A program made the position numbers and the translations under genes. From contig NZ_CP124862.1 of NCBI RefSeq assembly GCF_030013905.1, forward strand, positions 1,116,001 to 1,180,000: a DNA stretch of 64,000 nt, given 5' to 3'. Every line of letters begins with the position of its first letter. Position 1 is the stretch's first letter. This DNA is from Petroclostridium sp. X23 (GTDB lineage: Bacteria; Bacillota; Clostridia; SK-Y3). Under the pieces are notes generated by a model. The model did not search any database. It was not told the DNA's origin and worked only from the letters and a program-made list of their open reading frames with translations. This document shows positions 17,698 to 26,557 of this stretch, one piece after another.

Positions 17698-18179
17698 TAT
17701 ATTGATTTATTACGCATGCCTCGATACATTTCATCTATTGTTTGCTTAAAAACAGGATGATAGGCTTTTGGCGCTATTTCATTTAATGGCCTCATCACAA
17801 AGTCCCGTTCATGCATCCTGGGATGCGGAACAGTTAAGCTTTCTTGGTTTACCATTACATCGCCGTATAATAAAATATCCAGATCAATGGTACGAGGTCC
17901 CCACCGAATGGTCCGTTCCCTCTTTAAGCTTTTTTCGATATCCCTGCACACCTCAAGAAGACGGCTTACGGGTAAGGTTATCCTTAATTCTATAACCGCA
18001 TTTAAAAAATCCGGCTGTTCCGTATACCCGACAGGCGCTGTATTGTAGTAAGAAGATACCGCTGTCACTTCAATACCGTTTAATTCCCTAAACATATCTA
18101 TTGCCCGGTCAAGGTTTGCTTTTCTATCCCCTATATTTGATCCTAATCCAATGTAAGATATGACCTGATTACCATTCAT
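17697..18179 (-). CDS. folK: 2-amino-4-hydroxy-6-hydroxymethyldihydropteridine pyrophosphokinase FolK
   Basis: A 160-residue HPPK. It starts MNGNQVISYIGLGSNIGDRK and has the family segments SSYYNTAPVGYTEQPDFLNA, WGPRTIDLDILLYGD (metal-binding DxD) and TVPHPRMHERDFVM. It transfers pyrophosphate from ATP to 6-hydroxymethyldihydropterin in folate synthesis. The ATG at 18179 is chosen because GGAGTG lies eight bases before it; it overlaps the end of folB. Last gene of the operon. Confidence 0.93.
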   Translation of the reverse strand: MNGNQVISYIGLGSNIGDRKANLDRAIDMFRELNGIEVTAVSSYYNTAPVGYTEQPDFLNAVIELRITLPVSRLLEVCRDIEKSLKRERTIRWGPRTIDLDILLYGDVMVNQESLTVPHPRMHERDFVMRPLNEIAPKAYHPVFKQTIDEMYRGMRNKSI

Positions 18180-18546
18180 TTCTGTCACTCCTTGCACGTT
18201 CCAGTTCTACCGCCGCAAATTTAAGATGATGTCCCATGGGTGCCCACGGTTTCTTCAACAATACCTTCACTACCATAGTGCTGCTGAACTTTTTAAATAT
18301 TTCCTCAATCACCTTCATTGCCGCCGTCTCGATCAGATCGTATTTTTCCGCTTGTAAAACTTCTTTTACGGTATCGCATACCTGGGCATAATTGATGGTT
18401 GAATCCAAATTATCGCCCACTGCTGCCCATTCCAAGTCTGTTGAAATGTGTAAAGAAATAAGAAATAACTGCCCGAGTTTCTTTTCTTCCTTCGCTACAC
18501 CATGATAAGCATACACTTCCAAATCCTCAATAATAATCTTGTCCAT
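18169..18546 (-). CDS. folB: Dihydroneopterin aldolase FolB
   Basis: A 125-residue DHNA. It starts MDKIIIEDLEVYAYHGV with the active-site Glu/Tyr-His region YHGVAKEEKKLGQ, and has TINYAQVCDTV, DLIETAA and the Lys in VLLKKPWAPM. It converts dihydroneopterin to 6-hydroxymethyldihydropterin and glycolaldehyde. It lies 2 bp after folP and overlaps folK, consistent with a coupled folP-folB-folK unit. Confidence 0.93.
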   Translation of the reverse strand: MDKIIIEDLEVYAYHGVAKEEKKLGQLFLISLHISTDLEWAAVGDNLDSTINYAQVCDTVKEVLQAEKYDLIETAAMKVIEEIFKKFSSTMVVKVLLKKPWAPMGHHLKFAAVELERARSDRNEW

Positions 18547-18548
18547 AT

Positions 18549-19364
18549 TTACCTCACTATACTGTCCATCATTTTTGCCACCCGGACATTTTTCAAAACA
18601 TCATGCACCCGAATCACGTCGGTTCCTTTCATGATCCCTGCTGCAGTTACCGCAAGCGTCCCTTCCAATCTTTCATGCACTTCCAGATCCAACACTTTAC
18701 CAATGAACGATTTTCTTGACGCTCCCAATAATATTGGATAACCCAGTCTCTTAAACTCTTCCAGGCGGCGCATGATTTCTACATTTTGCTCCCAAGTTTT
18801 AGCGAAGCCTATTCCAGGGTCAATGATTATATTTTCATCCTTTATTCCTGCTTTTTTACCAATTTGAATACTTTCCGTCAATTCTTCCAGAACATCTTCA
18901 ATGAGATCCCGGTATTCTGTTCCCGTAGTCCTATTGTGCATAATACAAATAGGGACATTATATACTGCGGCCACCTGCGCCATTTCAGGGTCATATTTCA
19001 ATCCCCAAATATCGTTGATCATATCGGCACCTGCTTTTATGGCTTGTTCCGCTGTTACTGACCTATAGGTATCTACCGATAACGGTACATTCAACGTACT
19101 GGATAGCTTTTGTATCACCGGTACTATCCTTTGTATCTCCTCTTCACAAGAAACCGGTTCACTGCCCGGCCGTGTTGATTCTCCCCCTATGTCAATGATA
19201 TCCGCCCCCTCTGATAACATACGCACTGCTTGCGTGAGGGCATCATCGACATCGAAGTAGCTGCCTCCATCCGAAAAAGAATCCGGGGTGACATTTAGAA
19301 TTCCCATCGTGTAAGTTTTTTTTCCCCACTCCCACTTTTTTCCTGCTATATTTAAAAACATCAT
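18549..19364 (-). CDS. folP: Dihydropteroate synthase FolP
   Basis: A 271-residue DHPS. It has TMGILNVTPDSFSDGG, DIGGESTRPGSEPVS, MINDIWGL, CIMHNR, IDPGIGFAKTWEQN and GASRKSFIG, all binding motifs for the pterin pyrophosphate and p-aminobenzoate. It makes dihydropteroate, the step blocked by sulfonamides. It is followed by folB and folK and preceded by an HD-domain gene. Confidence 0.95.
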   Translation of the reverse strand: MMFLNIAGKKWEWGKKTYTMGILNVTPDSFSDGGSYFDVDDALTQAVRMLSEGADIIDIGGESTRPGSEPVSCEEEIQRIVPVIQKLSSTLNVPLSVDTYRSVTAEQAIKAGADMINDIWGLKYDPEMAQVAAVYNVPICIMHNRTTGTEYRDLIEDVLEELTESIQIGKKAGIKDENIIIDPGIGFAKTWEQNVEIMRRLEEFKRLGYPILLGASRKSFIGKVLDLEVHERLEGTLAVTAAGIMKGTDVIRVHDVLKNVRVAKMMDSIVR

Positions 19365-19390
19365 CTATCACCACCATTATTCGTTCATCT

Positions 19391-19870
19391 CTAATATTCT
19401 AATACCGGCTGTTTTCCATCTTTAAAACGATTACATTCTTCTATCATACTACATCGAAAACATATTCTGCAAGTTTTATCACTTACATACAATACCCGGC
19501 TTAATACTGAGCTATTTTCATCTTGGATGCGGTGACCGCGGATAGCATCGGTGATTAAAGCTGTATCTTGTTCATTGACTCCGATATCCTGGAGGATTTC
19601 TTGGGCTAAAACAGCTCCTTCGCCAGCATGATCCAACTTCTCCTTATACTGCCTCCACTTCCCGATATCATGAAGCAGTGCCGCTGCATAGATCATTTCC
19701 TTACTTAGATCATATCGGTTTTCCAATACAATAATATAGGCTACTCTCGCCACATCCAGTGCATGCTGTATATCATGGCAGCAGAACTTGCGTTTTTTTT
19801 CTGCTTTGGCGTTTAGCTTCATATATTTGATGAATTTTGGATGTTCAAGTATTTTATCTACCAATTCCAT
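19391..19870 (-). CDS. HD-domain phosphohydrolase-like protein
   Basis: A 159-residue HD protein with the metal ligands in CCHDIQHALDVARV and LLHDIGKWRQY, and a later D in ALITDAIRGHRI. The C-terminus adds a Cys cluster, TCRICFRCSMIEECNRF, which could bind a metal or Fe-S centre. Small HD proteins of this type appear in clostridial que/fol clusters. A nucleotide or pterin phosphate hydrolase (for example on the path from GTP cyclohydrolase product to dihydroneopterin) is a plausible but unproven role. It lies 2 bp after queC. Confidence 0.8.
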   Translation of the reverse strand: MELVDKILEHPKFIKYMKLNAKAEKKRKFCCHDIQHALDVARVAYIIVLENRYDLSKEMIYAAALLHDIGKWRQYKEKLDHAGEGAVLAQEILQDIGVNEQDTALITDAIRGHRIQDENSSVLSRVLYVSDKTCRICFRCSMIEECNRFKDGKQPVLEY

Positions 19871-19872
19871 TT

Positions 19873-20550
19873 TTATTTCCTGTCTTTCATACTATTCATA
19901 AATTGATCATAGCCTTTTCGTCTCAGTCCACAAGCAGGACACTCACCGCATCCGTCACCGATGATTCCGTTGTAGCAAGTCAGGGTTTCGTTTTTGATGA
20001 TATCAAGTACACCTAAATCATAGGCCATCTGCCATGTTTCCTTTTTATCAATCCACATCATCGGCGTATGAATAACAAACTGATACTCCATCGCAAGGTT
20101 GAGTGTCACATTCATAGATTTAATAAATACATCTCTGCAATCGGGATAACCGCTGAAGTCACTCTGCGATACGCCGGTAACAATGTGATTTGCACCTCTT
20201 TGCTTGGCAAATACAGCTGCAAAAGCTAAGAACAGCATATTTCTGCCATCCACAAAAGTATTCGGCAATCCATTGGCAGGCATATCCTTATCAACTTGGA
20301 TATCTTTACGGGTCAGAGAGTTAGGCGCCAATTGGTTTAGAAGTGCCAGGTCCATGGTGGTATGCTCCACTCCATATTTCCTGCATATATTTTCAGCACA
20401 TTCTAATTCCAGCTTATGTTTCTGATTATAGTCAAAAGAAACTGCGATTACTTCTCCAAATTTCTTTTTTGCCCAAAACAGGCAGGTTGTACTATCTTGT
20501 CCGCCGCTAAACACTACAACCGCTTTGTCTCTGTTTATGTCTTTATTCAT
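19873..20550 (-). CDS. queC: 7-cyano-7-deazaguanine synthase QueC
   Basis: A 225-residue QueC. It has the PP-loop [20 protein letters not shown], and the zinc site built from Cys in [20 protein letters not shown]. It turns 7-carboxy-7-deazaguanine into preQ0 with ATP and ammonia, for queuosine in tRNA. It lies between folE and the HD gene in the operon. Confidence 0.95.
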   Translation of the reverse strand: MNKDINRDKAVVVFSGGQDSTTCLFWAKKKFGEVIAVSFDYNQKHKLELECAENICRKYGVEHTTMDLALLNQLAPNSLTRKDIQVDKDMPANGLPNTFVDGRNMLFLAFAAVFAKQRGANHIVTGVSQSDFSGYPDCRDVFIKSMNVTLNLAMEYQFVIHTPMMWIDKKETWQMAYDLGVLDIIKNETLTCYNGIIGDGCGECPACGLRRKGYDQFMNSMKDRK

Positions 20551-20575
20551 CGAAGTTCCATCCTTTATTTTAAAA

Positions 20576-21166
20576 TTATTGTTTATACAGCATCATTAGC
20601 TTATTAACCAATGCGTCATCAGTGTTAAATCTCCCACGTAAGGTGGTGGTCATGGTGACAGCGCTTGTGTTCTTAATGCCTCTGGTGGTCATGCATGCAT
20701 GTTGTCCTTCAATAATCACGGCTACATCTTCCGAACCGCTGACCTTCTGCATGACTTCCGCAATATCCGAGCCGATACGCTCCTGGAGCTGCAGCCTTTT
20801 CCCCACCATATCGGCAATCCTGACAAGCTTGCTGAGGCCAAGGATTTTCCCGTTTGGAATATATGCTATGGCTGCCTTCATATTATACATCAGCGCCAAA
20901 TGGTGCTCACAGTAGCTGAAAATTTCTATATCCTTCATGATGACCATTTCTTTATTTTCCTTGGGTATGAATAGATCTTCTTCAAAAGTTTTATTGAACA
21001 TTTCGGCAATTTCATCGTTGGTATATTGTACACCCTCAAATATTTCTTCATACATACGGGCTACGCGCGCCGGTGTGTCCTTTAGTCCTTCCCTCTGCGG
21101 ATTTTCTCCAATGGCAATCAAAATCCCCCGAATATGTTCTTCAATCTTATTTCTATCAATAGGCAT
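20576..21166 (-). CDS. folE: GTP cyclohydrolase I FolE
   Basis: A 196-residue type I GTP cyclohydrolase. It has the zinc ligands in CEHHLALM and in [12 protein letters not shown], plus [15 protein letters not shown] and the active-site His region. It converts GTP to dihydroneopterin triphosphate, the shared precursor of folate (folP, folB, folK here) and queuosine (queD, queE, queC here). That shared role explains its place in the middle of this operon. Confidence 0.95.
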   Translation of the reverse strand: MPIDRNKIEEHIRGILIAIGENPQREGLKDTPARVARMYEEIFEGVQYTNDEIAEMFNKTFEEDLFIPKENKEMVIMKDIEIFSYCEHHLALMYNMKAAIAYIPNGKILGLSKLVRIADMVGKRLQLQERIGSDIAEVMQKVSGSEDVAVIIEGQHACMTTRGIKNTSAVTMTTTLRGRFNTDDALVNKLMMLYKQ

Positions 21167-21169
21167 TCG

Positions 21170-21844
21170 CTACACTCCTCTTGCATTGGGATGCCAGATC
21201 ACTTTATGCAGCTGCGGCTGCAATCTGACATCATTCATTGTATTTTGCTTCATAAATTCTACCATGGTCTCCATCGTGATGTTTCCAAAGACGGGGCTAA
21301 GATGTACGGCACACCGCTCCGTTAGTCTATATTTCTCTATGATCATTTTTGCCGTTTCCAGGTCTTTCATGCTTCCGGCTACAAATTTTACCGTATCCTG
21401 ACATTCCAAATATTGAAAGTTACTTGTTTTCATTGCCTTTTCCATTCCACTGACGCCAAGTTTGTAATCCATAGTAAATACCGGACGTTTAGGAGATATC
21501 TCTGCAAATTCTCTGAGTTCGATACTCCCGTTTGTTTCTATTTCCACTCGAAGCTGTCCATCATCTGTCAGAAATCTGAGCAGTTCTCCAATTCCTTCCT
21601 GCAATAATGGTTCCCCTCCGGTTAGGGTCACATTCTTAACCCCGGTATTCTTGATATAGTGATAAATCTCCTCTTGGGACATCTGCTGGAAGGATACATT
21701 TTCTTCGTTGGCCCACATGGTATCACAGTAGGTACACCGCAGATTACATCCGGCAAACCTGATGAATACAGCCAACTGTCCGACTCGCTGTCCTTCTCCA
21801 TTCACACTGATAAATTTTTCAACAACTTTGTACTTCATATTCAT
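21170..21844 (-). CDS. queE: 7-carboxy-7-deazaguanine synthase QueE (radical SAM)
   Basis: A 224-residue radical SAM protein. It has the cluster motif CNLRCTYCDT (CxxxCxxC), NVTLTGGEPLLQ for SAM binding, and ETNGSIEL. It starts MNMKYKVVEKFISVNGEGQR, typical of QueE. It rearranges 6-carboxytetrahydropterin to 7-carboxy-7-deazaguanine. It lies 3 bp before folE and overlaps the queD stop by 4 bp. Confidence 0.95.
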   Translation of the reverse strand: MNMKYKVVEKFISVNGEGQRVGQLAVFIRFAGCNLRCTYCDTMWANEENVSFQQMSQEEIYHYIKNTGVKNVTLTGGEPLLQEGIGELLRFLTDDGQLRVEIETNGSIELREFAEISPKRPVFTMDYKLGVSGMEKAMKTSNFQYLECQDTVKFVAGSMKDLETAKMIIEKYRLTERCAVHLSPVFGNITMETMVEFMKQNTMNDVRLQPQLHKVIWHPNARGV

Positions 21845-22269
21845 GCCTCATCACTTTCATGGGAAGAACAGTTCACAGGGGTTTCATAGACCGTGACCCG
21901 CTTGACACGATGACCCTTCTCACCGATGCATTGATAAAAAAATCGTGAGAAATTCTCCGCTGTGGGTCTGAACTTGACCTTTATCACACGAAACCCTTCC
22001 GCCTCCAGACATGTCAACGTCTCTTTGCGCAGGGTTCCTTCTTCAATAATGAGGGCGTGGTCGTAAAAATCAAGTGTTTCCCGTACATCCCTTTTTAAAT
22101 CGGAAAAATCCGCTACCATTCCCCGGCACTGACCTTCCGCTATTAATTCGGCAGCAGCTACTTCCACTTCCACCCTCCAGCGATGTCCGTGTATGTTGGC
22201 GCATTTACCGCTGTATCCTGCTAAAAAGTGCGCACTGTCAAAATGATGTTCCACTTTTATAATATACAT
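21841..22269 (-). CDS. queD: 6-carboxytetrahydropterin synthase QueD
   Basis: A 142-residue PTPS-family protein. It has the zinc His residues in HHFDSAHFLAGYSGKCANIH and GHRWRVEVE, and VYETPVNCSSHE near the end; Cys in GKCANIHGH is the catalytic one. It makes 6-carboxytetrahydropterin from dihydroneopterin triphosphate. It is the first que gene, 18 bp after the activase gene, so it is almost certainly on one transcript with the reductase pair. Confidence 0.94.
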   Translation of the reverse strand: MYIIKVEHHFDSAHFLAGYSGKCANIHGHRWRVEVEVAAAELIAEGQCRGMVADFSDLKRDVRETLDFYDHALIIEEGTLRKETLTCLEAEGFRVIKVKFRPTAENFSRFFYQCIGEKGHRVKRVTVYETPVNCSSHESDEA

Positions 22270-22287
22270 TCTGTTTACTCTCCCTAT

Positions 22288-23052
22288 CTATCTCTGCTTC
22301 ATCTTCCTAAAATAACAACATCCGATTGCGCCATTAAATTGAGGATCTTCCAAGCTGATTATTTCATTATAATCCTTTTTCAAATACTCTTGGATGGCTT
22401 TTCCTTGAGCGACGCCTCCCGAAATCACTAACGTCCTGCCTCTAAATTTAGACAGCATGGGCTGCAATTTTTTATAGAGGGAATAATTTACACCCGCGCA
22501 CAAACGCTCCAGGGATATCCCTTCGGCTATTTTTCCAATCAGTTCCGATTCTGAAAAGACAGCGCAGGTTGAATTCAACTCTACCGGATCTTCGGTATAT
22601 TCCGTCATTTGCTTCAACGGAATTTCCAATACACATGCCATGTTTTCCAAATATCTGCCGCATGAAGCAGCGCATTTATCATTGAGCTCCAGATCCGTCA
22701 TCACACCATGCTGGATTTTCGTTATCTTCACATCCTGTCCGCCAATGTCCAACAGGATAAAATCCTTCAGTCCGGTTTGATAGACAGCACCATACACATG
22801 AGCCTTTATTTCATTAATTGGAATAAATCTGCTTAAGTCCGTGTTGTTTCTTCCATATCCTGTAGAAATACCGCAATCAAATTCACCAACGTCCATTTTG
22901 TCTGTATCTACTACAATTTTATTGTCTTGAAAGGAGCAGTAATCTCTATAGAAAGACATGGTGCCCACTTTGAATCTTTTTACAATGCTATCACGATCCA
23001 TCAAAACAACCTTGACTTCTCTACTGCCCAGGTCAATTCCCAGTATCTTCAT
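22288..23052 (-). CDS. BadF/BadG/BcrA-type activase ATPase (2-hydroxyacyl-CoA dehydratase activator family)
   Basis: A 254-residue ASKHA-fold ATPase. It has the phosphate loop GIDLGSREVKVVLMD, the second motif LLDIGGQDVKI, and Cys127 in NDKCAASCGRYLE and Cys163 in STCAVFSESE, the two positions that ligate the bridging [4Fe-4S] cluster of dimeric activators. The usual GTGRF after the first Cys reads SCGRY here. Such proteins use ATP to push low-potential electrons into a partner. The partner gene overlaps its start by 4 bp. The link with queuosine genes is unusual. Confidence 0.88.
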   Translation of the reverse strand: MKILGIDLGSREVKVVLMDRDSIVKRFKVGTMSFYRDYCSFQDNKIVVDTDKMDVGEFDCGISTGYGRNNTDLSRFIPINEIKAHVYGAVYQTGLKDFILLDIGGQDVKITKIQHGVMTDLELNDKCAASCGRYLENMACVLEIPLKQMTEYTEDPVELNSTCAVFSESELIGKIAEGISLERLCAGVNYSLYKKLQPMLSKFRGRTLVISGGVAQGKAIQEYLKKDYNEIISLEDPQFNGAIGCCYFRKMKQR

Positions 23053-24050
23053 CCTTTGTGCTCCTTCATATCATATACCATATCTACAAAAGCTTCGATC
23101 CTCAGCTTTGTTCTGGCATCCAAACCGTTTAGCTTATCTCCTTCAATATTCAAGACAGGGATGCCCAGTTTTTCCCTCACAACAATATCCTCAATGGCTC
23201 TATAACAAAAAGCCTGCGTATAATGGACGATTGCGTCAATTTTTCTTGCATCGATTTGTTTCTGAATCTCCTGAATCCGGAATTCAATATCATAGGGATA
23301 CGTATAATCATAATATTGTTCAAAAATATTTGCAGCATATCCGGCTCTTGGAAAAGCAAACTCCCTCTGTACTTCATTATATACGATGCGCGCATTCAAC
23401 GTTTCCGCAAAGTCATACAAATCTCCTGTCATAGGGGGCACACCTATATATCCCAGTCGGATTTTTGTATCATCAGATTTTCTGCTTTCAATCTCATTGA
23501 TCTTTTGTTCCATCTGCTTTCTGAATGTTTCCCGGTCACCGTTAAAATCACTCATACTCACTTGATATAAGTGGTTTTCAAACCCTGTCGCCTTGTTATG
23601 CGCATAGGTTAGTCTATCTATTTTTTTAGCTAGTTGCCTAAGCTCTTCCGCTTCTTTTTTAATTTTTTCCACTTCACGATGCTGTACACCAAACATGTCC
23701 ATAAACTTCCGAATTTCTTTTTCTACATCTGAAAGTGTATGGCTGTGAGGATAAGAAAAAGGATATACTTTTATTCCCTTCAAACTTAATACCTCAAGCA
23801 AAGCACGGGTGTTGGAGCAATCCCCTTCTACTACACCCACAATTTCGTCAATTCCCTTAGAAAGGCATACACCGTAAATTCCCTTGATCCATGCGCAAGT
23901 ACTCTTGGGAAATCCATCCCTTTCTGCCATATCTATATATTGAAAGTAATGTTTATCGGTAATAAATATATTGTTTATATCTACCGGCATATAGCCTGCA
24001 GCTAAAAGCACCTCTACCGGCACCGTTGTGGTCAAACCAATTTTTTTCAT
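23049..24050 (-). CDS. 2-hydroxyacyl-CoA dehydratase D-component family / double-cubane-type reductase
   Basis: A 333-residue HgdB/COG1775-type protein with the family segments STCAWIKGIYGVC, VVEGDCSNTRALLE and VHYTQAFCYRAIEDI. It has only four cysteines (52, 62, 78, 282), all in these motifs, so they are the likely cluster ligands. True dehydratases use two such subunits; a single subunit with an activase is the layout of double-cubane cluster proteins, ATP-driven reductases of unknown or small substrates. It heads the operon that continues through queD to folK. A central coiled region (residues 105-150) is strongly charged. Confidence 0.85.
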   Translation of the reverse strand: MKKIGLTTTVPVEVLLAAGYMPVDINNIFITDKHYFQYIDMAERDGFPKSTCAWIKGIYGVCLSKGIDEIVGVVEGDCSNTRALLEVLSLKGIKVYPFSYPHSHTLSDVEKEIRKFMDMFGVQHREVEKIKKEAEELRQLAKKIDRLTYAHNKATGFENHLYQVSMSDFNGDRETFRKQMEQKINEIESRKSDDTKIRLGYIGVPPMTGDLYDFAETLNARIVYNEVQREFAFPRAGYAANIFEQYYDYTYPYDIEFRIQEIQKQIDARKIDAIVHYTQAFCYRAIEDIVVREKLGIPVLNIEGDKLNGLDARTKLRIEAFVDMVYDMKEHKG

Positions 24051-24076
24051 TTATCTTTACTCCTATAAAAAATCAT

Positions 24077-24102
24077 AAAAAAAGGACCCACCGGTCCTTT
24101 TC
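24077..24102 (-). terminator. Terminator or attenuator just upstream of the reductase-que-fol operon
   Basis: AAAAGGACC and GGTCCTTTT pair around a four-base loop, followed leftward by a T run. It sits about 25 bp before the start codon at 24050, so it may end the ABC operon far upstream or act as an attenuator. I see no recognisable riboswitch aptamer before it. Confidence 0.65.
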
Positions 24103-24574
24103 ATAAACAAATTGATATTCAAATGCCTTCGCAAAATACAACTGCTGATAGCGATCGCATATTCCCCTAGTTTTGTTTACAGACAGGATGGTTACGAACT
24201 GTCTTATTCTTTTTTTAGTGGGGAGTGGATAGTGGGGCGCGGGGAGTTTTTTATCCTCTCCTCACTACTCACTCGCAACTTATTTCATGTAAAGTTTCTA
24301 AAACTTTTTCGGTATATATTCAATCTATTAATATTATATACTATACCATTATTTATTATGATTGACAATACCGTAGTATTTTACCTGTATATAAACGAAC
24401 TATTATCATCTGAAAAGGAACGCCACAGGGGGCGTTCCCTACGAATAATGCATAATAATATTTCAAATTCTAAAAAGACCAAGCGGCTTTGTAGGGAACG
24501 GCCCCCGTGCCGTTCCGCAAAGCTCAAATATGTTAAACCTCTGTCCTCACGCAGATAATGCAATCATACACATA
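24103..24574. repeat. Intergenic stretch with two repeat elements
   Basis: No gene is supported. 24217-24277 is a family-D repeat (GGGGAGTGGATAGTGGGG, then CTCCTCACTACTCACTCG), also at 31322-31381. 24417-24442 and 24491-24516 are 26-bp inverted near-copies (GGAACGCCACAGG and GTAGGGAACGGCCC type), each itself a hairpin, the whole forming a 100-bp element. 24103-24216 and 24278-24416 show nothing I can name. Confidence 0.75.
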
Positions 24575-25132
24575 CTATTTATTTTCAGACTCCTCCGATG
24601 AAGCTGTCACATCTTTGTAATCATCCAAGCCGTTCAAAAAAGTTTCTCCTTTAGAGGATGCCATTGTATATACCCCTTGGGAATCTTTCATTTTTACATA
24701 GTAACCGGTTTTTGAAGGAAGCTTATCTCCAATCAATAAGGTTGCGTCCGATTGGTCGGCTGAGCGGATGGTCACAGCAGCGCCGGGTGTTTTAAGTCCG
24801 AACTTATCTAAATCCTGCGCGTTTTCTTCTACCACTTGTTCAGCCTCAATGAATGTCACATCCCAAACCATGCTTTCGATTTTCACCTGGTCAAGCTTTA
24901 CGTCACTTGCTCCTTCAATAACCCAGTCGTCACCTTGTTTTTTAAAGATCAAATCTCCTGTGGCATTATTTATATTGATTTCGCTGATTTTATCTTTATT
25001 CATCTCGAATAGGGTTATCGTTTTATTTTCGCCGCTCTGATCTTTGGATTTGTTCTGACTTATAAAATAGTAAGCCCCACCAAGAAGTACCAACACCACT
25101 ACGAGTATGATAGTATTCTTATAAAGCTTCAT
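24575..25132 (-). CDS. DUF4340 domain protein of a Gld-type ABC exporter operon
   Basis: A 185-residue protein with an N-terminal membrane anchor (IILVVVLVLLGGAYYFI) and an outer DUF4340 domain with FKKQGDDWVIEG, VKIESMVWDVTF and LLIGDKLPSKTGYYVK. Such proteins are encoded last in operons with a GldG-like protein and an ABC-2 permease. Their task is not known; a role in the extracellular part of the exporter is inferred from gene order. It overlaps the previous gene by 4 bp. Confidence 0.85.
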   Translation of the reverse strand: MKLYKNTIILVVVLVLLGGAYYFISQNKSKDQSGENKTITLFEMNKDKISEININNATGDLIFKKQGDDWVIEGASDVKLDQVKIESMVWDVTFIEAEQVVEENAQDLDKFGLKTPGAAVTIRSADQSDATLLIGDKLPSKTGYYVKMKDSQGVYTMASSKGETFLNGLDDYKDVTASSEESENK

Positions 25133-26544
25133 AGATGTCTCCTCCTCATCCAGACAACGCCCCCAAATATAAATACCACAAGCGGAATAACCACTACCAC
25201 CAATGCTACATAAAGAAGAATCTGAATTTGTGACGTAAACGCTATACTTTCACCTTCCAGGCTCTTTGGCCTGATAGTAATGCTTTCTTTTTTATCCTGC
25301 GCCCAATTTACACTGTTCATAAAGAAATCTACATTTGCGATACCGGCGGAAGACATATATTGATCTGCCAAAAACTGTGCATTCCCCATAACAAGAATTT
25401 TTGTAGCTTTTGCCTCTTCCCCGGCATTTTCTCTCTCGATGGCTACAGCAATATCAAGAGGTCCTTGCATATCTTCCGGCCCTTTTTTCGCCTCTTTAAA
25501 ATTGGTTTCACCCCAAGACTTGTCGGTGGTCTTTAATAAGGAATTTACCGTTATTCCATCTTTTTCTTCAAATAGGATGTCCAAACTTCTTGCAACCGGT
25601 ACAAGCATGAGCAGGTTATTGCTTTTCAACGTTCCTGTAATCTCATGGCTCTGTATATTTGGGATCAGCATCGTCTGACTCATTGAATAGTTGTTTTTAC
25701 TTTCTTCAATGATAACGTCTCTATTTAAACCGACTCCCCATTCCTTTAAGTAAGCTTCAAGTGTTGGCAGCTCATTCGATGAAATATCGAAAAGAAACGC
25801 AGCCCTTCCGCCTTTATTAAAGAATTGGTCCATTTTCTCTATTTCTGAAGCCGCAAAATCCCTTTGTGGAGATGCTACGATAATCAATTCCGCGTCTTCC
25901 GGGATCTCTTCCGAATAGAGGTTGATATTCTTGAATTGAAAATTCTCTCTTTCAAGGACTTGCTTTGCAGCCGCAAACTCCTGCTCACTGTGACCTTGGG
26001 TAAAATAAACCACAGGCATCTTTTCAGCCGTTACAAATACGATCGCGTTTGTAAATCTCTGCTCTGCTTTTATGGAGTCAAAAGTTTGTGTTTCATAATT
26101 GTAATCCAGCATGTCCATGTAGTTGACAATCTTAAAACGCTTATTGCCTTCACCGGCAAAAATAACAGCACCTTGCTGAATTCCTGTATTTTCATCAGCA
26201 AATTGATTTACAAAGGTAGGGTTCTTGACCGGATCCACAAACTCTAATTTAATCTTATCCGAGCTCCTGGCATAGCGTTCCAATATTTCCTTCATAAACG
26301 GATCTTCCTGACCTTGCGGATAAAGGGCATATATATTGATAGTCTGGTCAAGGTTTTCTAAGATTTCTATTGTTTGCGGCGCAAAAGAAAACAGCCTGTT
26401 CTTTGTTAAATCTTTTTTAAGCGGATATTGTCCTACGATTAAATTAATCACAATCAGTATTGCTATAAAAGCAGCGGTCATGACTGCTGAATTTATTCCG
26501 TATTTCATTTTTTTTCCTGAAAATATTTTCGTGATATTTTTCAT
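25129..26544 (-). CDS. GldG-family ABC transporter auxiliary protein
   Basis: A 471-residue protein with one span near residues 17-39, a large outer domain and a second span near the C-terminus (IQILLYVALVVVVIPLVVFI). It has NRLFSFAPQTIEIL, VKNPTFVNQFADE and VYFTQGHSEQEF, patterns of the DUF7088/GldG family (ABC-type uncharacterised transport system). In Bacteroidota GldG works with GldA/GldF in gliding; in Clostridia the substrate is unknown. It lies 13 bp after the permease gene. Confidence 0.87.
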   Translation of the reverse strand: MKNITKIFSGKKMKYGINSAVMTAAFIAILIVINLIVGQYPLKKDLTKNRLFSFAPQTIEILENLDQTINIYALYPQGQEDPFMKEILERYARSSDKIKLEFVDPVKNPTFVNQFADENTGIQQGAVIFAGEGNKRFKIVNYMDMLDYNYETQTFDSIKAEQRFTNAIVFVTAEKMPVVYFTQGHSEQEFAAAKQVLERENFQFKNINLYSEEIPEDAELIIVASPQRDFAASEIEKMDQFFNKGGRAAFLFDISSNELPTLEAYLKEWGVGLNRDVIIEESKNNYSMSQTMLIPNIQSHEITGTLKSNNLLMLVPVARSLDILFEEKDGITVNSLLKTTDKSWGETNFKEAKKGPEDMQGPLDIAVAIERENAGEEAKATKILVMGNAQFLADQYMSSAGIANVDFFMNSVNWAQDKKESITIRPKSLEGESIAFTSQIQILLYVALVVVVIPLVVFIFGGVVWMRRRHL

Positions 26545-26557
26545 TTTTTTCCCCCTC

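Noticed and set aside
24110..24180. ACTAGGGG stretch as a TPP riboswitch
   Set aside because: The CTGAGA and ACCTGATCTGG elements of the TPP aptamer are absent.
24112..24558. 148-codon plus-strand frame
   Set aside because: It runs through two repeats and has no ribosome binding site or recognisable domain.
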